From Paenilisteria newyorkensis (lineage in GTDB: Bacteria; Bacillota; Bacilli; Lactobacillales; Listeriaceae): 64,000 nucleotides of DNA. The stretch lies in assembly GCF_000766145.1 (NCBI RefSeq), contig NZ_JNFB01000045.1, positions 104,177 through 168,176 on the forward strand, in the 5' to 3' direction. This document shows, piece by piece, positions 47,228-55,349 of this stretch. Both the position numbers and the translations under genes were made by a program. The notes below the pieces were generated by a model. That model searched no databases and had not been told where the DNA came from. It saw nothing but the letters and a program-made list of their open reading frames with translations. Within the stretch, counting starts at the first letter, position 1, and every line of letters begins with the position of its first letter.

Positions 47228-48671
47228 TATTGCAGAAATACATAATTTTGTATCGGTGTTTATCGCTGAATCTAAGCGAGTGCAACAAGAGTTAGAGCAA
47301 CGAAAGACGGCGATTGGTAGTTTTTTATCCGATTCGGATATTCAAGGAGAAATCGGTGACCAAGCGAAGGCATACTATCGAGACGTGTACTATCCGCTTA
47401 TTAAGGCTACGAAAAACAGCTTGCAGGATGCGGAGGAACGTTTGAAAAAGTACGTCTCGGATTTCTATTCACAAGTGGATTCCTCGATGAATGCGAAGCT
47501 GGATTTGGCACGGATGTATGAGTTACAAGCCGACATGCGGAAGTATGAGAACAAAATAGAGGCATTGAAAGCAGATACGAATTCCGCGGCTAATAGCATG
47601 GCTTCCATCGGGAAAAATATTGGGTTACAATTAGGTATGGAAACGGCGATGGGGCAGTTCCGTAAAGAGGAAGAGATACTAGAGAAATATGAGCAGTTTG
47701 AAGCTACGCATCGAAATATGTTGCGTGATGTATTGACGGATTTGCACCAAGTGAAACAGAGCCTTGCACAGATAGAAAGTGGTGTTGCGTTTAATGCTTC
47801 GTCTCATATGTTCCAGCCAACGAAAATAAAGTTAGGCGCATTAGCTCCGAAAAAAGCGAAGAAGACGTTCAATTTTGATAAATACGAGAAGACATTGCAG
47901 GGCAACTATTGGGTGTTGACGAAGAATGGGAAGACCGATGCCGACTGTGCAGAAGCGACGATTGCATATAATGATTGTCTAAGGGAAGGATCTATTAAGG
48001 GAGCCGAGAATAAGCAAGAAGATGTAGCTGCTGAAATAATTAAATCGGCATTAAAAGGCATATACTATTACACCGATGCTCCGATTACAAAGGCGCAAAG
48101 CTTCTCACTTATTGCTGGAGTTGCAGCGGGAATGGTTGCGATTAGGGGACGTGGAAAAGCTTTCCCAAGAAGCACTATAAATAAAGTCGAATCCGACCTA
48201 AAGATAAAGGAATACGGTAAACCAATTGTTATCGAAAAATCAATCAATACAGGGCTAATCAGAAGCTATGTTCGAGATGTGGAACAGCAAACAGGTCGTA
48301 AATTGGCAAATAATCAGGTAGATATGTTGAAAAATGCACTTAGAGAGAAAGAATATACAAAGCTGTCTCCGTCCGATACGAAGGTTCATAGGCGCTCTTT
48401 CAATAAAGTGAAGAATTCTCTAATCACAGAATGGGAGCTTAAAACTGGCCAAGTTTGGCCAACATATTCTGATGATGTAATATCTGCAAAAAATGGAGCG
48501 GCTATTCGAAATAAAGGAGATCTATATGATGCGCATCATTTGATTGAAAATAATTTTGGTGGAGAACACGAATGGTGGAATATTCACCCTGCAAAATTTC
48601 CTAATGAGCATCAAGCGGGAATTCATGGGGCAGGTTCACCAGGAAATGAATTATTTAAAGGAGAGAAATAA
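47214..48671 (+). CDS. LXG-domain polymorphic toxin with C-terminal HNH-type nuclease
   Basis: A 485-residue protein. The LXG domain spans about 1-230 (start MARIDIAEIHNFVSVFIAES, long helices, no signal peptide), followed by a linker with the motif YWVLTKNGKTDADCAEA and a hydrophobic Gly/Ala stretch near 300. The C-terminal region (about 400-485) has WPTYSDD and DAHHLIENNFGGEHEWWNIH with a late QAGIHG, a His/Asn pattern of the HNH/EndoVII nuclease superfamily. The ATG at 47205 is too close to AAGGAG; 47214 is preferred. It is likely exported by the ESX machine and degrades DNA or RNA of rival bacteria. The SUKH gene two bases downstream is its immunity gene. Confidence 0.85.
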   Translation: MARIDIAEIHNFVSVFIAESKRVQQELEQRKTAIGSFLSDSDIQGEIGDQAKAYYRDVYYPLIKATKNSLQDAEERLKKYVSDFYSQVDSSMNAKLDLARMYELQADMRKYENKIEALKADTNSAANSMASIGKNIGLQLGMETAMGQFRKEEEILEKYEQFEATHRNMLRDVLTDLHQVKQSLAQIESGVAFNASSHMFQPTKIKLGALAPKKAKKTFNFDKYEKTLQGNYWVLTKNGKTDADCAEATIAYNDCLREGSIKGAENKQEDVAAEIIKSALKGIYYYTDAPITKAQSFSLIAGVAAGMVAIRGRGKAFPRSTINKVESDLKIKEYGKPIVIEKSINTGLIRSYVRDVEQQTGRKLANNQVDMLKNALREKEYTKLSPSDTKVHRRSFNKVKNSLITEWELKTGQVWPTYSDDVISAKNGAAIRNKGDLYDAHHLIENNFGGEHEWWNIHPAKFPNEHQAGIHGAGSPGNELFKGEK

Positions 48672-48673
48672 TA

Positions 48674-49108
48674 ATGAAGTATGATTTTTTAATAGCTAAT
48701 CATGAGAATAAATTTTATCCAGTGGAGCCTCAGACTATTACGGATGCGCAAAGAGATTTAGAAATCTTATTTCCACAAGAATTAATAGATTTTTATCGTA
48801 ATGTTGGCTATGGTTTTATAAAAGGTTCAAGACAGAATGTGAACAGATTGATGGACCCGTTATCCGTTCGAGATTTTCGTTTAAAGCAAAATGATTTTGA
48901 ATTCTTCCCTGATATCGAAGTGTATGATGATTTAGAGGATGAATTGATTTTTTTCGAGGCTAATGAAACTGCTATGATATCAATAAAGTTAGTAGACAGT
49001 GAGTCAAGCCCAGTTTATTATGATGAATTTAAAATTGCAGATTCTTTAGCTGAATTTCTACAAAAAGTAGCAATGAATGATATGTATTATATGGATTTGG
49101 TTGATTGA
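48674..49108 (+). CDS. SUKH (SMI1/KNR4) family immunity protein
   Basis: A 144-residue acidic protein with the SUKH pattern: ITDAQRDLEILFPQELIDFY at about 22-41 with GYGFIKG just after, then VYDDLEDELIFFEANE and a C-terminal SLAEFLQKVA. SUKH proteins neutralise nuclease toxins of polymorphic systems. RBS AAAGGAGAG; starts two bases after the LXG stop codon. Expected to protect the producer cell in the cytoplasm. Confidence 0.85.
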   Translation: MKYDFLIANHENKFYPVEPQTITDAQRDLEILFPQELIDFYRNVGYGFIKGSRQNVNRLMDPLSVRDFRLKQNDFEFFPDIEVYDDLEDELIFFEANETAMISIKLVDSESSPVYYDEFKIADSLAEFLQKVAMNDMYYMDLVD

Positions 49109-49171
49109 TGACTTTTTTAAGTTCTTGATGTATAAACCGAAAAATGGTGTATATCAGAATATTTGCTGTAA

Positions 49172-49207
49172 GTGGAAATCATAAGTAGCTCGTATGATTT
49201 CCATTTT
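49172..49207 (+). terminator. Terminator of the LXG module
   Basis: TGGAAATCATA and TATGATTTCCA arms followed by TTTT, 64 bases after the SUKH gene. Confidence 0.65.
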
Positions 49208-49339
49208 GCAAGGATTATTTGATATATACTGTTTTTCAACAGCCGTGTCAAATATTTTTGTATAGAATCAAATGATTATTTATGCTGTTGCTAGGGAGCC
49301 TATAGTAGCTGTCTCTAGATTAATTAAATTTATTTTTTA

Positions 49340-49391
49340 TTGGTTAGATATTCCAAATGTGTTATAATGTATTATATCATAACACATTTGG
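49340..49391 (+). promoter_or_regulatory. Promoter with palindromic operator
   Basis: TTGGTT (49340-49345), 17-base spacer, TATAAT (49363-49368). The inverted repeat CCAAATGTGTTAT (49353-49365) / ATAACACATTTGG (49379-49391), perfect over 13 bases with a 13-base spacer, overlaps the -10 and the start site. This looks like an operator for an unknown repressor. Confidence 0.7.
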
Positions 49392-49411
49392 AAAGGGGCT
49401 ATAGATAACTT

Positions 49412-50338
49412 TTGGCAGATCATATACTAATATTTATAAAGGAAAAGAGTAAATTTTTTTATTTGTTGATACTAATAGGAGCATTGATTTTTGTTCTATT
49501 CAATGGGGTTAAAGTAATATTCACGCATGATGCAGCTATTTTTCAGTTCGCATTCATAGTTTTTAAACATATACTCAGTCTAAGTACTGTCATTATATTG
49601 GTTATAGTTACAATGTTATTACTGAGACATAGCAATGCAGTATCTAATGAGAGAGAACAAGATTACCTGGAGAGACAGGATGTGCATATAGAAGTTGATA
49701 ATGATATTGTGGGTTTAGAAATCAAAGAATATTATACCAGATATACTGGGAAGCATGTGGATATCAGAGTTAAAAATCTATATCATGGAAGTATAGTGTC
49801 TATAAAAGGCACTTTAAATTTCTATACATACGAAAATGATAGGATTTACTCTATTCCGATAGAAATCGATAATCTTTTTTTAAAGCAGAATTATAAGGTT
49901 TCTGACTTTAATCCTAAACACCGTGCTATTAATTCTTTTGCATACTATGAATTTTATATTAAGGAATTGAAAACAGAGACAAATAGTTTTAAGGATATTA
50001 GATTAGTAAGCAGAAGAATAATACACACTTGGTTCTATGAGTTAAATATGAAACAATTCTCTGACCATTTTATTGGCAAGCTTAAAGTAAGATATAATTT
50101 AGTATGGCTCAAGGAAAAAAGAATTAGAATCAGATCTTGGATAAGATTTTTTTGTTCTAAACAGGTTTATAGAGTTGAACATAAACCAGTAGTTGAATTT
50201 TTTGAATTAATGTTCCGTATAGCGAAAATAACCATGTTAGTTGTGTTTTTCATACTTGTTTTATTAGGCTTAATGTTTGTAATTTATGATTTGAGTAGCA
50301 TGATTATAGAAATCACAAAATTATTAATATCGAAATGA
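49412..50338 (+). CDS. Membrane protein of unknown function
   Basis: A 308-residue protein with two N-terminal transmembrane helices (about 15-35 and 45-70), a soluble middle part of about 190 residues rich in Tyr, Lys and Ile that looks like a beta-sandwich (IVGLEIKEYYTRYTGKHVDI), and one or two C-terminal helices (about 265-305). TTG start behind AAAGGGG. No family is recognised. The AT-rich codon use matches the rest of the island. Its position in an island with a retron makes a defence role possible, but nothing in the protein shows this. Confidence 0.65.
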   Translation: MADHILIFIKEKSKFFYLLILIGALIFVLFNGVKVIFTHDAAIFQFAFIVFKHILSLSTVIILVIVTMLLLRHSNAVSNEREQDYLERQDVHIEVDNDIVGLEIKEYYTRYTGKHVDIRVKNLYHGSIVSIKGTLNFYTYENDRIYSIPIEIDNLFLKQNYKVSDFNPKHRAINSFAYYEFYIKELKTETNSFKDIRLVSRRIIHTWFYELNMKQFSDHFIGKLKVRYNLVWLKEKRIRIRSWIRFFCSKQVYRVEHKPVVEFFELMFRIAKITMLVVFFILVLLGLMFVIYDLSSMIIEITKLLISK

Positions 50339-50402
50339 AATCCATTTTGTGTAAGGAAGCTAAATCGTGTGTAAGTGGAGGCTTTCTTAATACAAAAGCT
50401 AG

Positions 50403-50488
50403 GGAAGGTGTATTAGAAAATACAACTAACAAGTGGAGAGTTTTCCGAACCTACGACAGCGATTGAGAGGAGTCCATCTGTAATTTGA
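50403..50488 (+). pseudogene. Fragment of a second copy of the first LXG-operon gene
   Basis: The frame at 50417-50488 encodes KIQLTSGEFSEPTTAIERS and a few more residues before TGA. It aligns without gaps to the N-terminus of the 97-residue protein at 46598 (KIQLPSGRLSEHATAIGKN). The Shine-Dalgarno-like AGGGAAGG is also kept at 50401-50408, but the start codon is lost. Bases agree at about three of four positions. Confidence 0.7.
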
Positions 50489-50530
50489 TTTATATTTAAG
50501 GTTGAGTTGCTGTTATAACGGAATATATAA

Positions 50531-51415
50531 ATGATACGCGTGGGGGCAGTGATTGTAGTGCGAGATAAAGGCGAAAGTCTTCAGGTTGATGAATATATTC
50601 GGATTAGAAATCTTATCGAAAGAAAAGGCTGGGGCGCAACAAGCAGTAATGGAAGTATGTTTATAAAAAGAGCTATAAGTCTATATTCAAAGTTAGATAC
50701 CAAGCAAAGAGATTCATTTCTAGGTTTACTAGAACAATTTGATTTCTATCAAATTAAGGATTATGAGAATTTTTTAGTTGACATATACAGTCAAATGAGG
50801 TGGGGAATAGAGGGGCTAGAGAAGATTTTAATAATACCTTTGGAGAAGCAGGGGGAGCTGAATCTGAAAAGTGGTAGTTTAGTTGCATACTTGTTTAGAA
50901 CGACTCTAATAAAGTACATAGATGAGCGCTTCTTTGAGAATAAATCTTTAGTAATTAAAGTTAAGCACAGATTGACGATTGAGGATGTGAACGAATACGC
51001 AGAGAATCCAAATGCAAGAATCGTATTTGTAGATGACTTTATAGGGACGGGTAGGAGTACCACCGAAGTTATAAAGTCGTATAAATTAATGGGACTGAAT
51101 GAAGAAAATGTGTTGGTTTTAACATTTATTTGTCTACAGGCATCTATAGATAGATTTAATACATGCAAATTCAGATTTATGTACTCGACGAAAGGTAAGA
51201 CGCTTAGTGATGTCTTTTCCGAAAAAGCAGATTTAGAAGAAAAAAGGATGCTTTTTAAGCAGATATCTAAAAAAATAAATTCACCAAAGGGATATATGAG
51301 CGGTTATAATAAATCGGAAGCACTATTAGCCACTATCCGTACGCCTAATAATACCCTCCCATTCTTTTGGCGCGATAACAAACAAAAAAAAATACAATCA
51401 TTATTTCCTAGATAA
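50531..51415 (+). CDS. Retron accessory phosphoribosyltransferase-like protein
   Basis: Up to 294 residues. The PRPP-binding signature of type I phosphoribosyltransferases is plain: IVFVDDFIGTGRSTTEVI near 163-180. The N-terminal third is helical with no known motif. The start is uncertain: the ATG at 50531 lacks a Shine-Dalgarno sequence, while the GTG at 50558 lies 11 bases after GGGGG and would give 285 residues. It precedes the winged-helix gene, the retron RNA and the reverse transcriptase. This is the gene content I recall for type III retrons, where this protein would be the toxic effector. The enzymatic target is unknown. Confidence 0.82.
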   Translation: MIRVGAVIVVRDKGESLQVDEYIRIRNLIERKGWGATSSNGSMFIKRAISLYSKLDTKQRDSFLGLLEQFDFYQIKDYENFLVDIYSQMRWGIEGLEKILIIPLEKQGELNLKSGSLVAYLFRTTLIKYIDERFFENKSLVIKVKHRLTIEDVNEYAENPNARIVFVDDFIGTGRSTTEVIKSYKLMGLNEENVLVLTFICLQASIDRFNTCKFRFMYSTKGKTLSDVFSEKADLEEKRMLFKQISKKINSPKGYMSGYNKSEALLATIRTPNNTLPFFWRDNKQKKIQSLFPR

Positions 51416-51436
51416 ATTATGTAAGGAGAGGCATGT

Positions 51437-51739
51437 ATGGACAAAAAAAGATATCAAAAACTTTGGAATTTGGCATTTCTAAAATTAGTTATGAATGAAA
51501 AAAGTGTAGCATCAATTATCCCAGAAGATATAGATAAATTTGAAGAAAATTTGGAAAGGCTTAAAAATAATAATATTATTTTAGATGTTGATAATGGCAT
51601 TACAATTACAAATAAGGGATTGGAGTATATAGATCAGATAGAGAGGGAACTAGATTTAATGAAAATAGATAAGTTTATTTTCCCTGAATTTGAACATATT
51701 GTTGATAAGCTTGATGAAAATGAGATATACTTACCTTGA
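51437..51739 (+). CDS. Retron accessory small winged-helix protein
   Basis: A 100-residue protein: three helices (KLWNLAFLKLVMNE, EDIDKFEENLERLKNNN) and a beta-wing (NIILDVDNGITITNKGLEYI), the layout of a winged-helix DNA-binding protein with an acidic tail. RBS AAGGAGAGG. It follows the phosphoribosyltransferase-like gene at 21 bases, and its stop codon TGA forms the first bases of retron repeat a1. It probably joins the effector to the reverse transcriptase-msDNA complex; this is inference from known retron types. Confidence 0.8.
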   Translation: MDKKRYQKLWNLAFLKLVMNEKSVASIIPEDIDKFEENLERLKNNNIILDVDNGITITNKGLEYIDQIERELDLMKIDKFIFPEFEHIVDKLDENEIYLP

Positions 51740-52025
51740 GCCTTTTTATTAGCTAATAGTTTTTCTGTGTTTAGAGAAGAACATATGCGTCTGATTTCAG
51801 CGTGTATAAAGAGAACCTTGTTTCAAGCTATTCATTAAGAACATCCACCACAAGGGATTGTGGAGTCTGTTCTTAATGAAGTATATCGCAAAACAGCGAT
51901 ATACTTGCACTAGCCTTGATTTTGCAGCTATCGCATTCTAACTAAGCGTCCTAAGTTATTATGCTCAATCTCCAAAATCAAGGCTAGTACAGATAATAAT
52001 TTAAAAGATGTGATAAAAAGGCTCA
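51737..52025 (+). ncRNA. Retron msr-msd RNA gene
   Basis: A perfect 13-base inverted repeat encloses the region: a1 TGAGCCTTTTTAT (51737-51749) and a2 ATAAAAAGGCTCA (52013-52025). The TTAGC just after a1 has its G at 51752, the expected 2'-branching guanosine. Hairpins follow: a short msr stem (TTTTTCT/AGAGAAG near 51760-51778), a perfect 13-base stem 51831-51843/51868-51880 with an inner CCACAA/TTGTGG stem and GGGA loop, an 8-base stem GTATATCG/CGATATAC (51881-51904), and a long perfect stem ACTAGCCTTGATTTTG/CAAAATCAAGGCTAGT (51909-51924/51973-51988) with a 48-base loop. The last is the likely msd. It lies between the winged-helix and reverse transcriptase genes. Confidence 0.88.
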
Positions 52026-52037
52026 TTTTGGGGGATT

Positions 52038-52901
52038 ATGATGGAGTGGAACGAATACAAAGATAGATTCACTAAGAAGGCTGAGCAATCTGGATATAAA
52101 GAGAGCTATATAGAAAAAAACTTAGCTTACGCTGAAGTTATTGTGAAAAAGGGGTATCCTATTATTTATGATGTGGTTCACCTTTCTAAACTTGTAGGTG
52201 TTTCATATGAATATATTTTTAAAGTTTCTAATGCATCTAAGTATTTTTATCGTAGATTTGAAATTAAGAAAAAGAATGGTAAAAAAAGAACTATACATGA
52301 GCCACTTCCATTGTTAAAGTCTGTACAGATGTGGATTCTAAGAAATATTTTGGAAAAAAAAGAAGTAAGCATTTATGCAAAGGCGTATAAGAAGGAAGTT
52401 TCATTGAAAGAAAATGTTAGGTTCCATAGAGGACAGAAAATTGTGATGAAGTTAGATGTATTGGATTTTTTTTCTTCTATAGAACCTAGATTTGTAGATA
52501 ACTTCTTCAGAAGTATTGGGTATAGTAAGAACTTGTCAAGAGTATTAACTAATATTTGTGTGCTTAATCATGGTTTACCTCAAGGTGCACCTACTAGCCC
52601 ATATTTATCCAACATTGTAATGTATAACTTGGATAGAAAAATATCCAGTTACTGTAGGGTAGAAAAAATACGATATACGAGATATGCCGATGATATGACC
52701 TTCTCTGGGGATTTCAAACCTGCGAAAATAATCCATTTTTTAAAGAAAGAGTTATCAAAGTTAAATTTGGAATTAAACTATAAGAAAACCAAAATACTCA
52801 GACAGAATGATAGACAAAATGTAACAGGTGTAGTGGTTAATCAAAAAATTCAAATTGATAGAACTACTAGGAATAACTTGCGTTTAGAGATGTATTTTTA
52901 A
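52038..52901 (+). CDS. Retron reverse transcriptase, truncated by an in-frame stop
   Basis: A 287-residue product with typical retron RT motifs: KKKNGKKRTIHEPLPLLK (RT1/2), KLDVLDFFSSI (first Asp of motif A), LPQGAPTSPYLSNIVMYNLD (motif B), TRYADDMTFSG (catalytic YADD near 217) and NVTGVVVN (VTG, RT7). The TAA at 52899-52901 ends it just after the start of the thumb region. The same frame goes on for 57 residues to 53075 and encodes the expected C-terminus. ATG after GGGGGAT, 12 bases beyond the retron RNA. The stop lies at the border of a T5-A10 run. Activity of the short form is doubtful, because the C-terminal thumb is needed to bind the msr RNA in known retrons. Confidence 0.9.
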   Translation: MMEWNEYKDRFTKKAEQSGYKESYIEKNLAYAEVIVKKGYPIIYDVVHLSKLVGVSYEYIFKVSNASKYFYRRFEIKKKNGKKRTIHEPLPLLKSVQMWILRNILEKKEVSIYAKAYKKEVSLKENVRFHRGQKIVMKLDVLDFFSSIEPRFVDNFFRSIGYSKNLSRVLTNICVLNHGLPQGAPTSPYLSNIVMYNLDRKISSYCRVEKIRYTRYADDMTFSGDFKPAKIIHFLKKELSKLNLELNYKKTKILRQNDRQNVTGVVVNQKIQIDRTTRNNLRLEMYF

Positions 52902-53075
52902 AAAAAAAATCAAAAGAAACATTTGAGTAATGCTTGTGAGGCTGGGCAGGAAAGAAAATATTTGATAGGATTACTAGGCAGGGTGAACTACGGTTTGCAC
53001 ATAAATGAAAAAGATACTGTTTTATTAAATTATAAAGAAATAATATATGAAGTGCTTTCTCGCTACAGAATATAA
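52902..53075 (+). pseudogene. Detached C-terminus of the retron reverse transcriptase
   Basis: It continues in the same frame as the 52038 gene after the TAA: 57 codons including ERKYLIGLLGRVNYGLHINE and NYKEIIYEVLSRYRI before TAA. The GL-GRVN segment is the conserved end of retron RTs. There is no start codon or ribosome binding site. The total length with readthrough would be 345 residues, close to that of intact retron RTs. Confidence 0.85.
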
Positions 53076-53236
53076 ATAGCTCAGAAGCATTGTGAACTAT
53101 ATTACTTTTTTGCTTTTAACTCACATTAAAAATGCAAAATAAACAGCAACTTGTAAATAACCGCTATAAAAACCATGCAATTTCACAAACTAGATATAGC
53201 AATAGCAACGATTATAGAGTCTAATTTCATTTTTCG

Positions 53237-53282
53237 TGACTCTTAATCAGCGGGTCGTGGGTTCGATCCCCTCACAACCCAT
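53237..53282 (+). repeat. attR: repeated 3' end of tRNA-Lys
   Basis: Exact 46-base copy of 46150-46195. The 5' part of the tRNA is absent, so no second tRNA is made here. The stretch 53076-53236 before it has no ORF. Confidence 0.9.
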
Positions 53283-53292
53283 ACACAGAATG

Positions 53293-53326
53293 AAAAGAGC
53301 CTTCGCTAAACGCGGAAGCTCTTTTT
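53293..53326 (+). terminator. Terminator next to attR (ancestral tRNA-Lys terminator)
   Basis: AAAAGAGCCTTCGC pairs imperfectly with GCGGAAGCTCTTTTT. It would have followed the tRNA before the island entered. It also serves the convergent minus-strand gene. Confidence 0.75.
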
Positions 53327-53339
53327 AATATAACAAAAA

Positions 53340-54884
53340 CTACCTACTCATTACCTTACTTTTAACATTCGCTAAAGAATCTGCAATTTTCAATGTAGCT
53401 TTGACGGCTTTTCGATTCAAAGTACCTCTATAATGCTTGATTTTAGCGTTCATTTTCTGATTTTCATCAATACTCATCTGTAGCTTTTTACTAGTCTGCT
53501 CAAGTTCTTTTTCAATCGTTTCATTTTTTTCTTGATGCTCGGCTATCTTTTGTTTAAATTCCGTTCTTTCATGTGAAAAAGAGCTTTTAACCTGTTTCAG
53601 CTGATCATTCACGCGATTCACGTGGTATCTTAACTTGAAATCACTACGCTCTTGCAATAAATTAGAAGTCACTTTTATGCGTTCTAACATAGTTTTGGCA
53701 TCAAGTACTGTAATCGGTTCTGCGCTAGCCGGAAAATCAATTGATTGGACGAGCTCATCTAATGGGGCAGTTTTACGATTCCGGTCATCTTTGTATATAT
53801 GATCCAGCTCGTTTGTCTCCAAGAAATCAATGTAATTATCGAAATTCCGCGCCTGTACTTTTTCGGCGGATTTCAAATCTACTTTACTTAAGAGGTCATA
53901 CACATCGGTTACGCCATCTAATTCATCAATCGTGACGTGCGTAAGGGCGTGATAGGAAGCTAATTCTCGCATTCTAGCATCTTGCACAAAAGAAATATTG
54001 GGCGTTCCAACAATTGTCGGGATAACGTTACCATGCAATCGTGAACCGATACTAAAATCAACATTTTTAACAAAGTCATACCAACTCGGCATACTCGTAA
54101 AATATTTCACGCGGCCTTCTTGGTAATATTTATGATCAATGGCTGTAGGATAACCCGGAATATCGCTAAAAATGTCAGGTCCTCCTGCAAACATTAAATG
54201 GAACTCATCTAAGTGTTGCGGAATAAAATAATAGTCTTTATGGGTCTCAATCATACTGTTCAAAAATTGTACAGCCACTTCTGAAGAAATCGGAGAAGCA
54301 TTGATTGCAATAGAAGATTTTTCGGTCAAATGGACGTCTCTTATTTTTAACTCTCGCCCAAAAGTATAGAGAGATGGGCAACCAATAACGCGATAATCGA
54401 CGCCTTCATTAAATCCTAATTTTTTTAAATAATCAGCTGTGATTTGTCCACGTACTCCGATTTGAGACGATTTTTCAAGCACTGCTTTGACAAAATTGGT
54501 AACGTCTTCATCAAATGCAAAACCTGCGTCCAATTGGGGCTCATAGTTTGCGCGTAATCCAACACCAGTAACCACGACTGGAATTTTCAATCGGCGAATT
54601 AATTCCGTATAATTTCGCAACGTAGGCCGAAAGTCATCGCGAAAAGCGTCTGCTAGTGGGATAACGTAGAGATCATAATTCGCATTAATCTTATCCGCTA
54701 AGTTAGGATTAGAAGAAAGACCATCCGCATGTATTTCCACATTGTCGTTCCATAGTGTTCGGTAGATACTGTATTGATAAGCAAGATTGCCATTGTTAAA
54801 CCCTGTACGATCTTTTAAATACATATCTTCAGCTGTATAAACATTGGTGGGGCGCATTCCAGATCTAATGAGTATTTTCTTCAT
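53340..54884 (-). CDS. Polysaccharide pyruvyl transferase family protein with C-terminal coiled coil
   Basis: A 514-residue cytoplasmic protein. The first 380 residues have the CsaB/WcaK-type fold: RSGMRPTNVYTAEDMYLKD at the N-terminus, IPVVVTGVGLRANYE, and the donor-binding region FSIGSRLHGNVIPTIVGTPN near 275-295. Residues about 395-490 form a coiled coil rich in Glu, Lys and Gln. The family transfers pyruvyl groups to cell-surface sugars. RBS AAGGACG. It is the first gene to the right of the island and belongs to the chromosome backbone. Confidence 0.87.
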   Translation of the reverse strand: MKKILIRSGMRPTNVYTAEDMYLKDRTGFNNGNLAYQYSIYRTLWNDNVEIHADGLSSNPNLADKINANYDLYVIPLADAFRDDFRPTLRNYTELIRRLKIPVVVTGVGLRANYEPQLDAGFAFDEDVTNFVKAVLEKSSQIGVRGQITADYLKKLGFNEGVDYRVIGCPSLYTFGRELKIRDVHLTEKSSIAINASPISSEVAVQFLNSMIETHKDYYFIPQHLDEFHLMFAGGPDIFSDIPGYPTAIDHKYYQEGRVKYFTSMPSWYDFVKNVDFSIGSRLHGNVIPTIVGTPNISFVQDARMRELASYHALTHVTIDELDGVTDVYDLLSKVDLKSAEKVQARNFDNYIDFLETNELDHIYKDDRNRKTAPLDELVQSIDFPASAEPITVLDAKTMLERIKVTSNLLQERSDFKLRYHVNRVNDQLKQVKSSFSHERTEFKQKIAEHQEKNETIEKELEQTSKKLQMSIDENQKMNAKIKHYRGTLNRKAVKATLKIADSLANVKSKVMSR

Positions 54885-55068
54885 TAAGATGCCACGTCCT
54901 TACAATTTTTATAATATATCCTATTTGAGTATATCAAACTGCTATCAGTAAGGGAAATTTTTAGTAAATAAATTGCTATTTGATATACTTATCGAGCTAG
55001 AATAACTATAAATGTATCAAAAAAAGCTATTTTATCCCTCGTTACAAGAGACAAAACAGCCTTCCTCA

Positions 55069-55218
55069 TCACCCATTCCCCGTAATCAAATTCCACACCA
55101 ACAGCACCAAAGCTAAAACTAACAATAAATGTATTAACTTCCCACCGATGCGTAGAATCAGACCAATAACCCAAATCACAAATAAAACCACAATAATCGT
55201 CCAAATAATTCCTGACAT
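55069..55218 (-). CDS. Small membrane protein, DUF5670 (lmo0937-like) family
   Basis: A 49-residue protein of two hydrophobic helices separated by the GLILRIGGKLIH turn; the sequence starts MSGIIWTIIVVLFVIWVIGL and ends LLVWNLITGNG. This matches the short DUF5670 family found in Listeria and other Bacilli. The ATG at 55218 stands behind a strong GAGGAGGTT site. A longer open frame on the same strand (54989-55324) is a different frame and has no such signals. Function unknown, often stress induced. Confidence 0.85.
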   Translation of the reverse strand: MSGIIWTIIVVLFVIWVIGLILRIGGKLIHLLLVLALVLLVWNLITGNG

Positions 55219-55349
55219 ATGTAACCTCCTCAGGCTCTGCCGTCCTTATCTTTACCACTCTGCAAAAAGGTGAAACATACGAATTAGTAAGGTAGCAAAC
55301 CGGAAATATGCTAAAATAAAGCAAATCTCAATAAAAAGGAATGATAAGC

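Noticed and set aside
53237..53282. Second tRNA-Lys gene
   Set aside because: Only the 3' half is present; it is the attR repeat.
54989..55324. 111-codon open frame on the minus strand
   Set aside because: It overlaps the DUF5670 gene in another frame, has no ribosome binding site and its composition is not protein-like.
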